From assembly GCA_014529385.2 (NCBI GenBank), contig CM043947.1:131899391-131963390 (forward strand): DNA of 64,000 bases, read 5' to 3'. The position numbers and the translations under genes were made by a program. Of the stretch, positions 35,750 through 46,617 are shown in pieces; the first letter of the stretch is position 1, and each line of letters begins with the position of its first letter. The notes beneath the pieces were generated by a model, which was not told the origin of the DNA, did not search any database, and saw only the letters and a program-made list of their open reading frames with translations. The DNA is from Adiantum capillus-veneris. Its lineage: Eukaryota > Streptophyta > Polypodiopsida > Polypodiales > Pteridaceae.

Positions 35750-36645
35750 TCAACCAAACGGAAGATGCATACCGCCCCTTTCCCTCGGTGGGTGAGGGCA
35801 ATCTGGAGCATAATGGACCTCCTCTCTGCAATTGTAACATCTTCCAGGAAATTGCCTAGCTCTGCCTCTTCTTGTCCTTGCCTGACCTCTATCCATAACA
35901 CTTAAACGCAACTCTTGCATTTGCTCAGACAAATCTTGAACTGTGCGTACCCATTGTTGACAAGTGGTTTCTATCCCCTCTATTAGGCTGATTCTCCACT
36001 TGAACTTCTTCCCTTGGACTTGAGGTCGGATTGGGAACCATCGCTTTGTATCTCAACGCACCTTGCTCAATCTTCTTTTTAATTTTTTGGCTCTTTGACC
36101 GTGCAATAGCAACAACCCTGTTGTAATTCTCCAGGCCCTCAAAATCCACCTTTTCACGAACTTTGGGATGCAAACAAGCCATAAAGTTTTCCAATTTAAA
36201 GTACTCACCCCCATTAGCCAACTGCATGGCCAGTGCAAAGTCCCTCCAGCACTCTTCCAAGCGGGCGAGGAAAACACCAAACTCCTTGTTCACATCCTGC
36301 TTCAAATTCTTCAATCTTGCGTGCAGATTGACAGGAGATACCTCCTTACAAAAATCATGCAAAAAACGGGCCCGCAACACCGGCCACATAAGTCTTGGCT
36401 CTCCTTCCAAGGCATAGAACCATGTCTTTGCTCTTCCACGCATCAGCAGCCAGCAGAAACGTTTGAATCTTACTATCTTCATTTGGCATATGCAGTGATA
36501 ACATATACAACTCGAAATCAAACTTCCACTCTTCGGATCTTCTTCTCCGGTGAAAACTGGTCTGTAGCTATGTGTTGCCATCTCTATTTGATGGAAATAA
36601 CTTTCTTTGATCAAAATCAATGAGCAATCAGTTTCTCCTCAGTGG
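35750..36645 (-). pseudogene. Tat gag with zinc knuckle
   Basis: Frame 35,925-36,620 contains the gag N-terminal MATHSYRPVFTGEEDP, the segment GRAKTWFYALEGEP, and the capsid C-terminal part LKQDVNKEFGVFLARLEECW through FMACLHPKVREKVDF. In a second frame, 35,750-35,932, a zinc knuckle reads CYNCREEVHYAPDC, with Glu where Gly is usual. The capsid segment is clearly homologous to the gag part of the non-autonomous family at 48.7-50.9 kb and 52.7-54.8 kb. Confidence 0.8.
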
Positions 36646-36657
36646 GGCACCAAAAGA
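36633..36657 (-). promoter_or_regulatory. Primer-binding site region of the Tat element
   Basis: On the minus strand the LTR end CCATC is followed after a few bases by TGGTGCCCCACTGAGGA. The same TGGTGCCCC...ACTGAGGA block follows LTR C at about 54,812 and, mutated to TAGTGCCCC, LTR B of the non-autonomous family. I do not assign the tRNA with confidence. Confidence 0.6.
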
Positions 36658-37990
36658 TGGAGAGGGGGAATGAGTTCCACACCCCACACACAACGCAAAG
36701 CCTCCCTACAGCTCAGGGTATCCATAGCACCCCTAACCTCTCGAATAACACCTTCAAATTGGCTCTTTGAACTTTCTCCCTCTTTCTCTTCCACTTTCCA
36801 GCTGTGGCACGGGAAACCTCCCTTGGCTCATTTTTGACCGGCCTTGGGTCCTTCTCTCTCTTTGGCTCACCTTCTCTTGTCGCAAGACCCCCCTCTAGAC
36901 AAGCAATAACAACATCACTATTGGGGAGGCACCCTTGCCTTCAAAATTTTGGGCCCATATGGGCGCGGGATCGAGCCCTTGTGGGTGCCACATCATTGAG
37001 TCAAACAACTGGAGCGCCGCCGGCCGCCGTCGGTTGCAGCCGCACCACCACATGCAGCCAAAAACACGAGCTTCAGCACCCGAGCACCACCGCGCAGCGC
37101 TAGAACAGTGGCACACGCAATCTACAATCGCTAGCTTCAAGGGGAACTCCCCACTCCACTCATATCCCCTCAATGGGCTCATGCCTAGGTCATATACACT
37201 ATCCTTGGATCATCGCATCCCGCATGTGGGGTTTACTGCTTTTACGTGGTGCCCCCTGATCCACCAAGCCTCTAAAGGCCTTGCAGCTTTTTGCCCAAAA
37301 TCCTCATACATTGCCTTTTTTGGGCCCTCCTTCCCCATGATCCCCTGTAATGCTCCCATGTCGGGTTGCCAAGCCGCAAAGTCCGATTGAGACTCCATTG
37401 TGCCAACTCCAACACGTGCAAGCTTCATTGCTTTTGGCCTTCTTCGAGCTTGCCATCCGAGGTTGTAAAAAACCAAGAAAAGATATCTGCATCCCTTTCT
37501 CTAGCATCTGTTGCCAGTTTCAACTCGTCGTATCTCGCTGACCAAGCATCTAATTGATGAACTATTGATTTGTGCTACCTTCACATGATGTCCTCCACCT
37601 ACCAGAGCCTTATCAAGGCTTAAAAGACGTCAAATGGCCCAGATTCTAATGCGGTCAGGTGGGCACCAACCTAGCCCCCGACAACACTTCAAATGACCAT
37701 ATCTTGCAATCCATAGCTCTGTTTGATGAGCAGTTTGGATGTGCTTTTTCAGCACTTTAAGCTCTACATTCTAAGACCCAAAAGATGCACCTTGCATCTC
37801 CTTCATCTTCTCCTCAAATTAGCTATTTTTGGAGACTTCCTTGGCCTATAAGCCGCATCAGTCATACATATCCGTTGCTACCTGTCACTCCACGATCTTC
37901 ATAGCATCTCTATCCCTTTGCCATGCTTCTACTAGCATGCACATACCTACCCATGCCATCTTCTATAGTTGACACACTTTGGTTGTACCA
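36658..37990 (-). repeat. 5' LTR of the minus-strand Tat element, promoter deleted
   Basis: It is 1.33 kb with + strand ends TGGAGAGG and TTGTACCA. It is colinear with the 3' LTR except for about 600 bp missing between ...AATTGGCT and CTTTGAACT. The missing part includes the TATA box. Both sides of the deletion carry GGCT in the other LTR, a microhomology signature. Confidence 0.85.
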
Positions 37991-38903
37991 ATGCTCTCTA
38001 CTAAGTATGGATCAGTTGTGGTCAAGAGTCGTATCAGCCATTCTAACTCGTCAAAATTTCTCTCACATGCTAGCGTACCTTGGCAAATCCCATTCACAGG
38101 CAAGCACCAGAAAGACCATGAGAAACACTTGTGAAAAGTAACGAGGGTACCTCTTACCCGAGGCAGGAGTGGATGACTTTAGCATACTAGCCATATCTGT
38201 ACACACAGATAGATAATGGTTAAAGTGCAAATATAATAAGGGTCATGTCAAAAGGTCGTGTCTTTGTGCATAATGTGTTTTTATGATTTTGTGTTATGTA
38301 TAGAACTTATAAGTTTCCAGATTATTGTTTGGTGGTTGTTGCTCTTTTACTTTTCTATCTTGTTTTTGTGAGTATAAGGCTGTATATATACATTCCCTAA
38401 GATTGGAGATTGAGAGGTCAGGGAGAAAGGTTGAGAGGGAAGCAAGTGAATGATGGATGTCAGAAAACACTCCCCCCTTCCTTGGCTATATTATACCTTT
38501 AGGAATGATGTCATCACCTTTTGAAACCAATTGTTCTAAGTTCTTATGGGTGAAGGCTTTAACGATTAGTTTTTGACCGCCCTATGTGTTTCATCTAGTT
38601 GCAAGGGTGGTAAGGTACTCTCCCATGATTTTATTTGCAACGTTATTGTAGGTGGTGAACTTACAACGGGAGGTGCAAATTCTTCCTTGTTTGTATCGAT
38701 ATGTACAATGGTAGGTGGAGGTTGTGTCGAAACTTCTATTTCCGTATAGGAACTACATGAAGAGCAAGAAGCTTCAGTTGGCTTCCCTATTCCTGAGCTA
38801 GGTGGAACAAGTAGTTCTTTCTTCGGTACCCAAACTAGCTCTGGAGCGGGTGTGTAGCATTCCGTGAATTTTTCCTTTCCATGATCTTCAATCTAGTTTG
38901 GAG
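37991..38903 (-). other. Outer element, region downstream of protease
   Basis: The minus strand holds the N-terminal part of the split acidic frame (37,991-38,168). In another frame a short ORF begins MASMLKSSTPASGKRY and has a hydrophobic stretch, VFLMVFLVLACEW. No reverse transcriptase motif is present, although this is where one would expect it. Confidence 0.5.
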
Positions 38904-39950
38904 CTACAGGATTGGGCTCACTTGGGTCAAGTGACAGGTAAGAGCACAATTTATGCTTGGCACCCAAATTTGATCATTTCCTTCATAGTAGCCTTGGGCT
39001 TCCAATAATTTTTTAGGAATCCAAGGCAACGTTTCTTTACATTTCTTGGGGTGAGTGAGACGTCTCTTACCAGGCTCCTGTCTTTTAGCACTAGCTATGG
39101 TCGCTAAAGAAGATTTAGGGACCCACTTGTATGTTTTCTTTGTTATATTAGGATGAGTCTTGTCAGAAGATATATGCATTGCTTCTAGCATATTTAAGGG
39201 TACGAGTGGTGGCATTTCATCCCCCTCGAGTGTTACCCAAGTCGTCCTCCTATTTCCCCAAGTGTCTATGGTTGCTGCTAGGTGGACCCAATCCACATTG
39301 TCAGACTCATTCATCCCAGGTAGAACATCCATATAAGGAGAATCTTTCCCAACATCAGTGTCCACTTTACATGTGTAGCAATACTGCAATGGGGCTGAGT
39401 GAACTGTGGTGTCAGATCTATGATCAATTATAAACTTGTTTCCTAGAGGATGTGCTCGACTAATTACAAGATCCACTCGAATTACAGAATCTTGGAACTG
39501 CAAGTAGACATGGTTTTTAGACCAGTCATGCACCATTTTTGCTTCCCTCATGAAAGGACATCGTAAGATCATCTGAGATGCCATAGTGTGCTTGGAGAAA
39601 TCCATAACAATGAAGGTATTTCTTATTTTATGTCCAAATATCTTGATCTTGAGATCTTTCAGCATCCCAATAGGTTTAACAATAGACCCATCGGCCATCT
39701 TTACTTGTGGTCCCAAGGTGAGGTCTTCCCATAGTTTCCCAAAAAAATTTAGTCACGATGCTAAACCCAGCACCACCATCAGGATTCCCTTCACAGTTAA
39801 TCCCTTGGTGGTGATTGGTATGGTTGCATTCGATTCATCGCCCTCAAAGTATTGTCCCAACTTATTAACAGTGTTTTTACAACAAGGTTCTCATCTAGGT
39901 TGGGTTGTGGATCTAAGTGTTCCTCCTCTATTGGCATCTCCCTAGCTCCA
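38904..39950 (-). pseudogene. Outer element aspartic protease region
   Basis: The active site DGGAGFSIV is encoded at about 39,755-39,780, out of frame with both neighbours. Upstream ATIPITTKGLTVKG and downstream QVKMADGSIVKPIG, FIVMDFSKHTMASQMILRC (normally ILGRP/ILGCP-like) belong to the same domain. Frame 38,904-39,716 continues 150 residues past the domain (including WVPKSSLATIA and WIPKKLLEAQGYY) and stops without a reverse transcriptase. The protein would mature gag. Confidence 0.65.
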
Positions 39951-40039
39951 TCCATTTGTACAAATTCTGGTAGCCCGACCTTCAGTTCTCCATTGAGGAA
40001 AGCTTGAAGAGCTAAGAATAGCTCGGGGTCTCCATACAG

Positions 40040-41480
40040 TTAGGACATGATGGTGGTTCTAACTTTTAAAGCCATGAAATCCATCAATTTGGCAATATTT
40101 AATGGCATCTTTTGAGCTTCAGTCCCTTGACGTGGGGAAGATGGGATCTCCATTTCTTTGATAGGATCAGGTAGTCCCTCTGTAAACATTCTTTCCAACA
40201 AGAAGTGAGTACGCCCACTTTCCCATGACTTTAGGTCACTTTCTTCTTGGATGACACTAGGTATGGCTAAGGTTCTATGGACTTGGTGAGGTTGTTGTTG
40301 CGTAGGCAACACTGTGTCTGTAATCTGGATCTATCTATGTGTTGGTTCTAGATCCCTTTGGGTCTCTTCTACCAAACTCCCTAATTGCTTGACTTGCTCG
40401 ATCTCCTCTGTAGGGTTTGGATAAGTTCCTATCTTTTTCTTAGGTCCTTGCCATTGTGGCTCGTGACAATCTTCCTTGTTGGTTTCTTTCTTAGTGGTCA
40501 TTTTGGTCTCCATGGTTTCACCTGAATTAGAATGTTCTTCAACGTCATTCATATATATGGGGTCGTCACCAGTCTCTATGTTTGTCTTTGAACTAGGGTT
40601 TGACTTCATTGCAATCTCTTCCTTCGTGTTTTCTTCTTCTTCTGAGATTGGGCAATTGATGTCGTGTCTCTTTCTTCAAGAATATAATTTTTTTTTTGGA
40701 GCATCAATCGTGTGAGTACATTTACTGGTACCACAGGTGTACTTTGTGATGGCTCCTCGGTAACCTCAATCAAGTTTAATGGCGTGATCTTCGTCACATT
40801 TGGATTATTCGGACATGGGCAATCAAATGATCTATGCCACATAAATTACACATGAGTATCAGCATTATAGACGTGCTTGATTGACTGGTTTGCATTAGTG
40901 TGGCGTTCTTTTATAGCCTAATAGGATACTCGGCCACACGATGTGGACCTCCACACTCATAGCATTGAAGAGGTGGTCTCTTGGCAGTGTAACTGATATT
41001 TTGGTCTCTTGCAGCAAGAGTAGCTACTTGATAGATAGGTTTGACTTGTCCCCAATAGTCATCCATGTAGTATTGTGGACTTTCTTCAAGCACATCAATC
41101 CCATAGGGAATATGAGGGTCTATATCTTCCTCACAGCCTTCCAAACAAGCAATAGATGACTGACAACCCACTTGATTCACAGACGTGATTCTCCGATGTG
41201 GTGGTTGCAATCCTAACACTGGAGGTGGTAAGGTTGTTGTTTGAACAACATTCTGGGCCCTAGGGACCATGTGTTGTGACGTTTTCTCAAGAGGTGGGGC
41301 CAGCATCAATGCAGGCAATCAAGGTGTGTCTGTCCATGCTAAGGTTGGTGGTCTACTGGGCCATCGTGCGCTTAAATACTATGCAATCCTTAGCTTGATG
41401 ATCATAATTGCAATTCTCATTGAATTTTTCTCTACAAGTAGAGCATTCACTGGTACTATGCGGACCATAGCATATTGAGC
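40040..41480 (-). pseudogene. Outer element gag C-terminal region with zinc knuckles
   Basis: Several frames in minus order hold zinc-knuckle-like motifs: CSICYGPHSTSEC at about 41,450, CYECGGPHRVAEY (last Cys changed to Tyr) near 40,930, and CNLCGIDHL near 40,840 followed after a frameshift by CPNNPNVTKITP and NVLTR. The last arrangement resembles the + strand gag tail at 7460-7610. The linker 40,040-40,609 is polar and acidic. Multiple stops show decay. Confidence 0.6.
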
Positions 41481-41496
41481 ACCATTGTTGCTCCCT

Positions 41497-42456
41497 TCAT
41501 GGATACATAAGATTGTTTTGTGAAGCACGATTGTCTCTAAGACTCTCTTGAATAGCCTTGATGAGATCTGCTAAAGTCATCTTAGATATCTTTGGCTCCT
41601 TAGCAATAGGCTTCAGGGTCATTGGTTGATGCCCCGATGCTTGCGAGCTAGTAGATTTAGGCTCAACAGACACTCTTTCTCCTTGAATCATTAAAGTATC
41701 GTCCAATTGGATCGCATTGGTGCTGACTGCTTCCCAAGTAGTGATACCTCTAATGACTAGGCCATTGTAGATATCCTCATGTCATAATCCCATAATGAAT
41801 CTATCAAGCAATTGATTATTATTGAAGTGCTCATTTGGATTATAACGAGAATTCAAATGCTTCAAGCAACTAAAAAAGTCTCTCACCGACTCTCCTTCCT
41901 CTCGTTGGGCTTTCTGGAGCTGAGAGGCTACACCCCGAAGCACTCCCTCTTCTATGTATTCTTTCAAGAACAATCTCCTAAGAGTAGAGTAAATCATTTT
42001 TTCTTCCACCCTTAGGGTTCTATAACAATCCCCAGCCTTCCCACTTAAGGTTAGGCTTAGAGTGTTACTTTTATGCAGGTCATTGTGTTCTCCTAGAGAA
42101 TCGCATATTTGTTCAAACACTTTGATATGCTTTCTCACATCCCCGTCTCCACTAAATTTTTGTGTGAGCTTGGCTATTTGTATTGCCTTACTTCTAGGTT
42201 CTCTATCAGGCGGGTTAGGCATATTCTCAGCAATAGATCGATCGATAGCTTGAGCAAATATTGCCAAGTCACCTAAGTGAGCAGGCACCGTGGGTGAAGG
42301 TCCTCCAGAGACTACATGTGGAGTAGGTATTGGCATTGGGCTTGGCGCATAGGAAGCCCTTGGGTTCCAAGTTTGGTATGGTGTTGTGCCATGTGGTGGC
42401 CCAAAGTTCATATGTCTGGCCCTAGGCATAGCAGACGTCGGATGTGACATGCTCAT
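41497..42456 (-). pseudogene. Outer element gag capsid
   Basis: Frame 41,782-42,456 has a Pro-rich start, then the capsid: KLTQKFSGDGDVRKHIKVFE, LTLSGKAGDCYRTL and LFLKEYIEEGVLRGVASQL, ending NNQLLDRFIMGL at a stop. The next frame (41,497-41,706) continues gag (MTLADLIKAIQESLRDNRAS). The frame is cut on its N-terminal side at 42,453 by the foldback element, but resumes at 43,668 in the same frame with SSYFNGTIPAS, showing where the insertion landed. Confidence 0.75.
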
Positions 42457-43667
42457 TAGAAAATTTTAGAGGTCTTTTGGAGGGCCTTTTAGTAGAGAGA
42501 GGAAAAAGACATCCTGCAATGAGAGAAGAGCTTATGTTACATAGAAAAAAGCCTGATATTAACAAAAATATAAAAGATGCATTCAATGAGCAAACGGTCC
42601 TTGAAAACGGTCACCCTCTTATTAAATGTGAGTTTCTTTATCACGAGTTCGGCGCCGCTCATTCAGAATGTCTTACGTCATCAATGAAATTTAAAAAATC
42701 ACAAAACTCTCAACTAATGTCAGAATTTGAAGGTTCTGACACCGTCAGTGCGTCCGAAATGCCCAAAAACCTAAAAATTGAATGTCTACTTGATCTTTTC
42801 TGACACCTGAAGAGGGAGAAATTACCCAAAAACACCTAAAAATGGGTCTTGGGATCACGGCGCGCGAGGGACAACATTTGTTTTTGTAAAGTGGCCTCTG
42901 TGCACCATGATCCACAAGTAGCATTATCACATATACTCTTAGTATTTCATGTTTAATGACCATGGTACACATTTGTTGCTCTTAGGAGAAAAGAATGTAC
43001 CACTATCTCCACTCAGATGTACTGTTGAGCTTTCCCATCTGTCTCTCATAAAGATGAAACTGAAGAAGTCTTTCTTTGTTTTTCCGTATGTTATTTGTTG
43101 TCTAATTTAAGTTTTGATGTGTGTCAAGATGTTTCTCAACAAACTTCCTCAACAACAAAGTCTTCTCTCTCTTCTTCTACTATGGCTTGTTCAAAACCAA
43201 GTACTAAGAGTATATGTGATAATGCTACTTGTGGATCACGGCGCACAGAGGCCACTTTACAAAAACAGACCCATTTTTAGGGGTTTTTGCGCAATTTCTC
43301 CCTCTCCAGGTGTCAGAAAAGGTCAAGTAGACATTCGATTTTTAGGTTTATGGGCGTTTCGGACGCACTGGCGGTGTCAGAATCTTCAAATTCTGACACC
43401 AGTTGAGAGTTTTGTGATTTTTTTAAATTTCATTGATGACGTAAGACATTCTGAATGAGCGGCGCCGAGCTCGTGATAAAGACACTCACATTTAATAAGA
43501 AGGTGACCGTTTCAAAGGAATGCTGAAAAGTTAGGTTCACTTTTCAGAGTATTTAGTTGTCCTTTTGGACGTACTGAATAAGTGCAAAGGCATTTTAAGA
43601 AATTTTCTAGAGAGAGAAATAGAATTTCTTAGAAGGCCCTCCAAATGACCTCCAAAATCTTCTAATG
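42454..43667. mobile_element. Foldback DNA transposon with about 470-490-bp inverted repeats
   Basis: 42,454-42,944 and 43,202-43,667 are reverse complements at high identity, around a 257-bp centre. The ends read CATTAGAA...TTTGGAGGGCC on each side. Flanks share AGCAT (minus strand TAGCATTC / GAGCATGTC), compatible with an 8-9-bp target duplication that has since changed. Large inverted repeats with no transposase suggest a non-autonomous Mutator-like or Foldback element, but the superfamily is not proven. It sits inside the outer element's gag. Confidence 0.8.
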
Positions 43668-45027
43668 AATGCTAGCTGGTATGGTCCCATTGAAATAAGA
43701 GCTTTAGTGTTGTGGTTGTGGGGCATAGGTTGTTGAAACAATGGGAGGGGTAGGAACTACATGCGTACGAGGACCTATAGGTGTTTATGATTGGTACACA
43801 CTTGTAGGTAATGTTGCAGGCATTGAGCTACCATGTAGTGGTGCTTTACTAACAAATAAGGTCTATGGCATGTTTCTTGGGGTTCCCATCATTGGGACAG
43901 GTATGGTAGTCGTGGCGTCATCAAGGGAAAGATGAGCTAGACTTGGAAAGGTAAAGCTATCACTTGTGGACTCAGATTGCACTAAGACCCCTGGCGAAAC
44001 AACATATGGAGGATCCATCGGACTTACCGAGGGAGTCTCCATTTGCGATAAGGTCAGTTGTTTAGCCTTCCCTATGTCCAAGAATCTCATGAGACCCATT
44101 GAAGGCATGTGGATCCCCTTGTTCTATCTCTCTAGCACAATATGACCTCACAAACTCTTTGTTGTTGATCCTCTACACCAGTAGCACCCGTTGTGGATGG
44201 TAGGATATCTAACCAACCAATGTGATAGCTGTGACCTGTGTATAGGTTAGTTAGAGTTTCTGTTTGTAGTTCATACTCCTAGTTCTCATTTAGAAACGCG
44301 CCTTCTAGGATTGAGGTGCTATGGGTGTCCTTTGAACTAGATGCAATGTGGCTCTCTACGGGTTGACCCTTAGTGGTCGCTAATTTAGGAGCACTCGATT
44401 GCTCTCCTAGCAAGGATAATGACATAGGGGCTTTTTCTTTTAACCCTCTTCGTTGCTCCACCTTGTGTAAGCTTTAGATTTCCTTTTCCCTAGCCGCAAT
44501 GATATATCGCTCAACCTCTTGCACTTCGGCAAGGCTTCTACAATCAGGTAATATAACCTTGGAGGGGAATAGCTGTGAAGAGTCAAGGGGTGCAGTGAAT
44601 GGAGTATTTACGTGCACACTCTCCAAGAGCATGGGGTCTACATTAGCCATGAATGGCAAATTTACTTCCCCACCCCCCTCATTACATCGTTAGCTCCATG
44701 TTCGGAGCGAGCGGCTCTACTAAAGGTTTCCTTCAAGCGGCTAAGCACGCTCGGTCCGGACCGTGGGCCCATGGCATGCATGTCTTGGATTGAGCTATAA
44801 AGATTAGGAATTGGGTAACCCTCCATGACGCCGTAGTTAGAGGAAGAGTCACTAGACGCAATATGCAGGTCCTGAGTGGTACCACCTTGGGTTCCCGCTG
44901 AGGGCCTAGAACCTAAGGTAGGTGGGTGTTGAGAACCTGCGTAAGTCAAAGTGCTCGCTAGTTGCTTGGCCTCTAGTACACGACTAGAGCGCAAATACAT
45001 GTGCCTTTGGTACCCTACAAGCGTCAC
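43668..45027 (-). pseudogene. Outer element gag N-terminal region
   Basis: Frames 44,662-45,027, 44,474-44,659, 44,279-44,461 and 43,863-44,108 form a broken polar, Ser/Pro-rich N-terminal part of gag. The first frame includes a RSSRVLEAKQLASTLTYAGS segment. No known domain is recognised. Stops and frameshifts separate the pieces. The last piece runs to the foldback insertion and continues in phase at 42,453. Confidence 0.5.
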
Positions 45028-45833
45028 AGAATACCCTTGAAGGTTAACTGCTTGATTTTTTAGGCGTTTTGCACCCCGTTTTCACTCTTTTTTTATGTTT
45101 TTTAATTTCTTTTTACAATTGGTTTTTGGATTAGAGTGTGTGATAGCTCAAAACAAGCGTATCACTCAGGGGGTCGTCGTGTGCTTTACAGCACAATGTT
45201 CGGCTACTCGAAGCTCCGTTGGTCCTCAAAAGGGTCGATTTTTACTTAAGCGTGAGGCTAAAATAAGTAATTCTAAAGGGTGACTAAGGCCTGAGCCTGA
45301 GCGTGGGCTTCGGCTTGGGCTTGGGCCTAGGGAATATTCTCGATCCCGGTCCTACCTTTAAAAAATTTTGTTTTTTATTTTATATTAATTTTAAAAAAAA
45401 ATATTTTTGAATAAGGTCGTTGCGCACGCGAGCACACACACACCTAACCTACCTACTTACAACTAACAGAGCTACTGTTACACACTAACATAGTAGTATA
45501 GCAATTAATCAACTAATAGATCTACTTACTGTACCTTACAGAACTAACATTATAGATCTAATACTACTTACTGTACCTTACAGAACTAACATTATAGATC
45601 TAATACCTTAAATCTAACACCTTATCAGCAAAAAATAGTACCTTACAGCAAAACACTAACACCTTATTAACAGAAAATAGTACATTGTAGCAAAAACAAA
45701 CTTCACAAATCCTTTTCAACAAGCCACACACCTTCTTTCTCTACCTTTCCTACATTTCATAATGCACCACAAAGCAACATAGAGTGCTATTCAAGCCTAG
45801 TGCAAGGCGTTTCCCCGGCAACGTCGCCAAAAA
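45028..45833 (-). promoter_or_regulatory. Untranslated leader and tRNA-Asp primer site of the outer element
   Basis: At 45,811-45,829 the minus strand reads TGGCGACGTTGCCGGGGAA, four bases after the LTR end. This matches the 3' end of plant tRNA-Asp with one mismatch. Further into the leader, two 42-bp tandem copies (45,522-45,563 and 45,564-45,605) contain TTACTGTACCTTACAGAAC. The leader also holds a short CACACACA run near 45,433. Confidence 0.8.

Positions 45834-46617
<784 letters not shown>

Larger units (their letters stand above)
29384..37990 (-). mobile_element. Tat-lineage Ty3/gypsy retrotransposon, nearly full length
   Basis: In minus-strand order it has a 5' LTR (36,658-37,990), primer site, gag, zinc knuckle, protease, reverse transcriptase, RNase H, a second RNase H, integrase, palindrome, polypurine tract and 3' LTR (29,384-31,313). 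The second RNase H places it in the Tat lineage. Flanks are acac on the left and atgc on the right, a decayed 4-bp (or 5-bp, aacac/aatgc) target duplication, both explained by CpG loss from acgc. Every gene has stops or frameshifts. Confidence 0.9.

Noticed and set aside
38168-38215. Hydrophobic ORF (VFLMVFLVLACEW) as a possible envelope-like protein
   Set aside because: It is a single short hydrophobic stretch in a frame of under 50 codons, overlapping the better-supported acidic frame.
37991-38900. Expected reverse transcriptase of the outer element
   Set aside because: I looked in all frames for YxDD and neighbouring motifs between the protease and the 3' LTR and found none outside the inserted Tat element.
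42444-42803. 119-codon frame at the left arm of the foldback element
   Set aside because: It lies inside one arm of an inverted repeat, the other arm has no equivalent frame, and no motif is recognisable.
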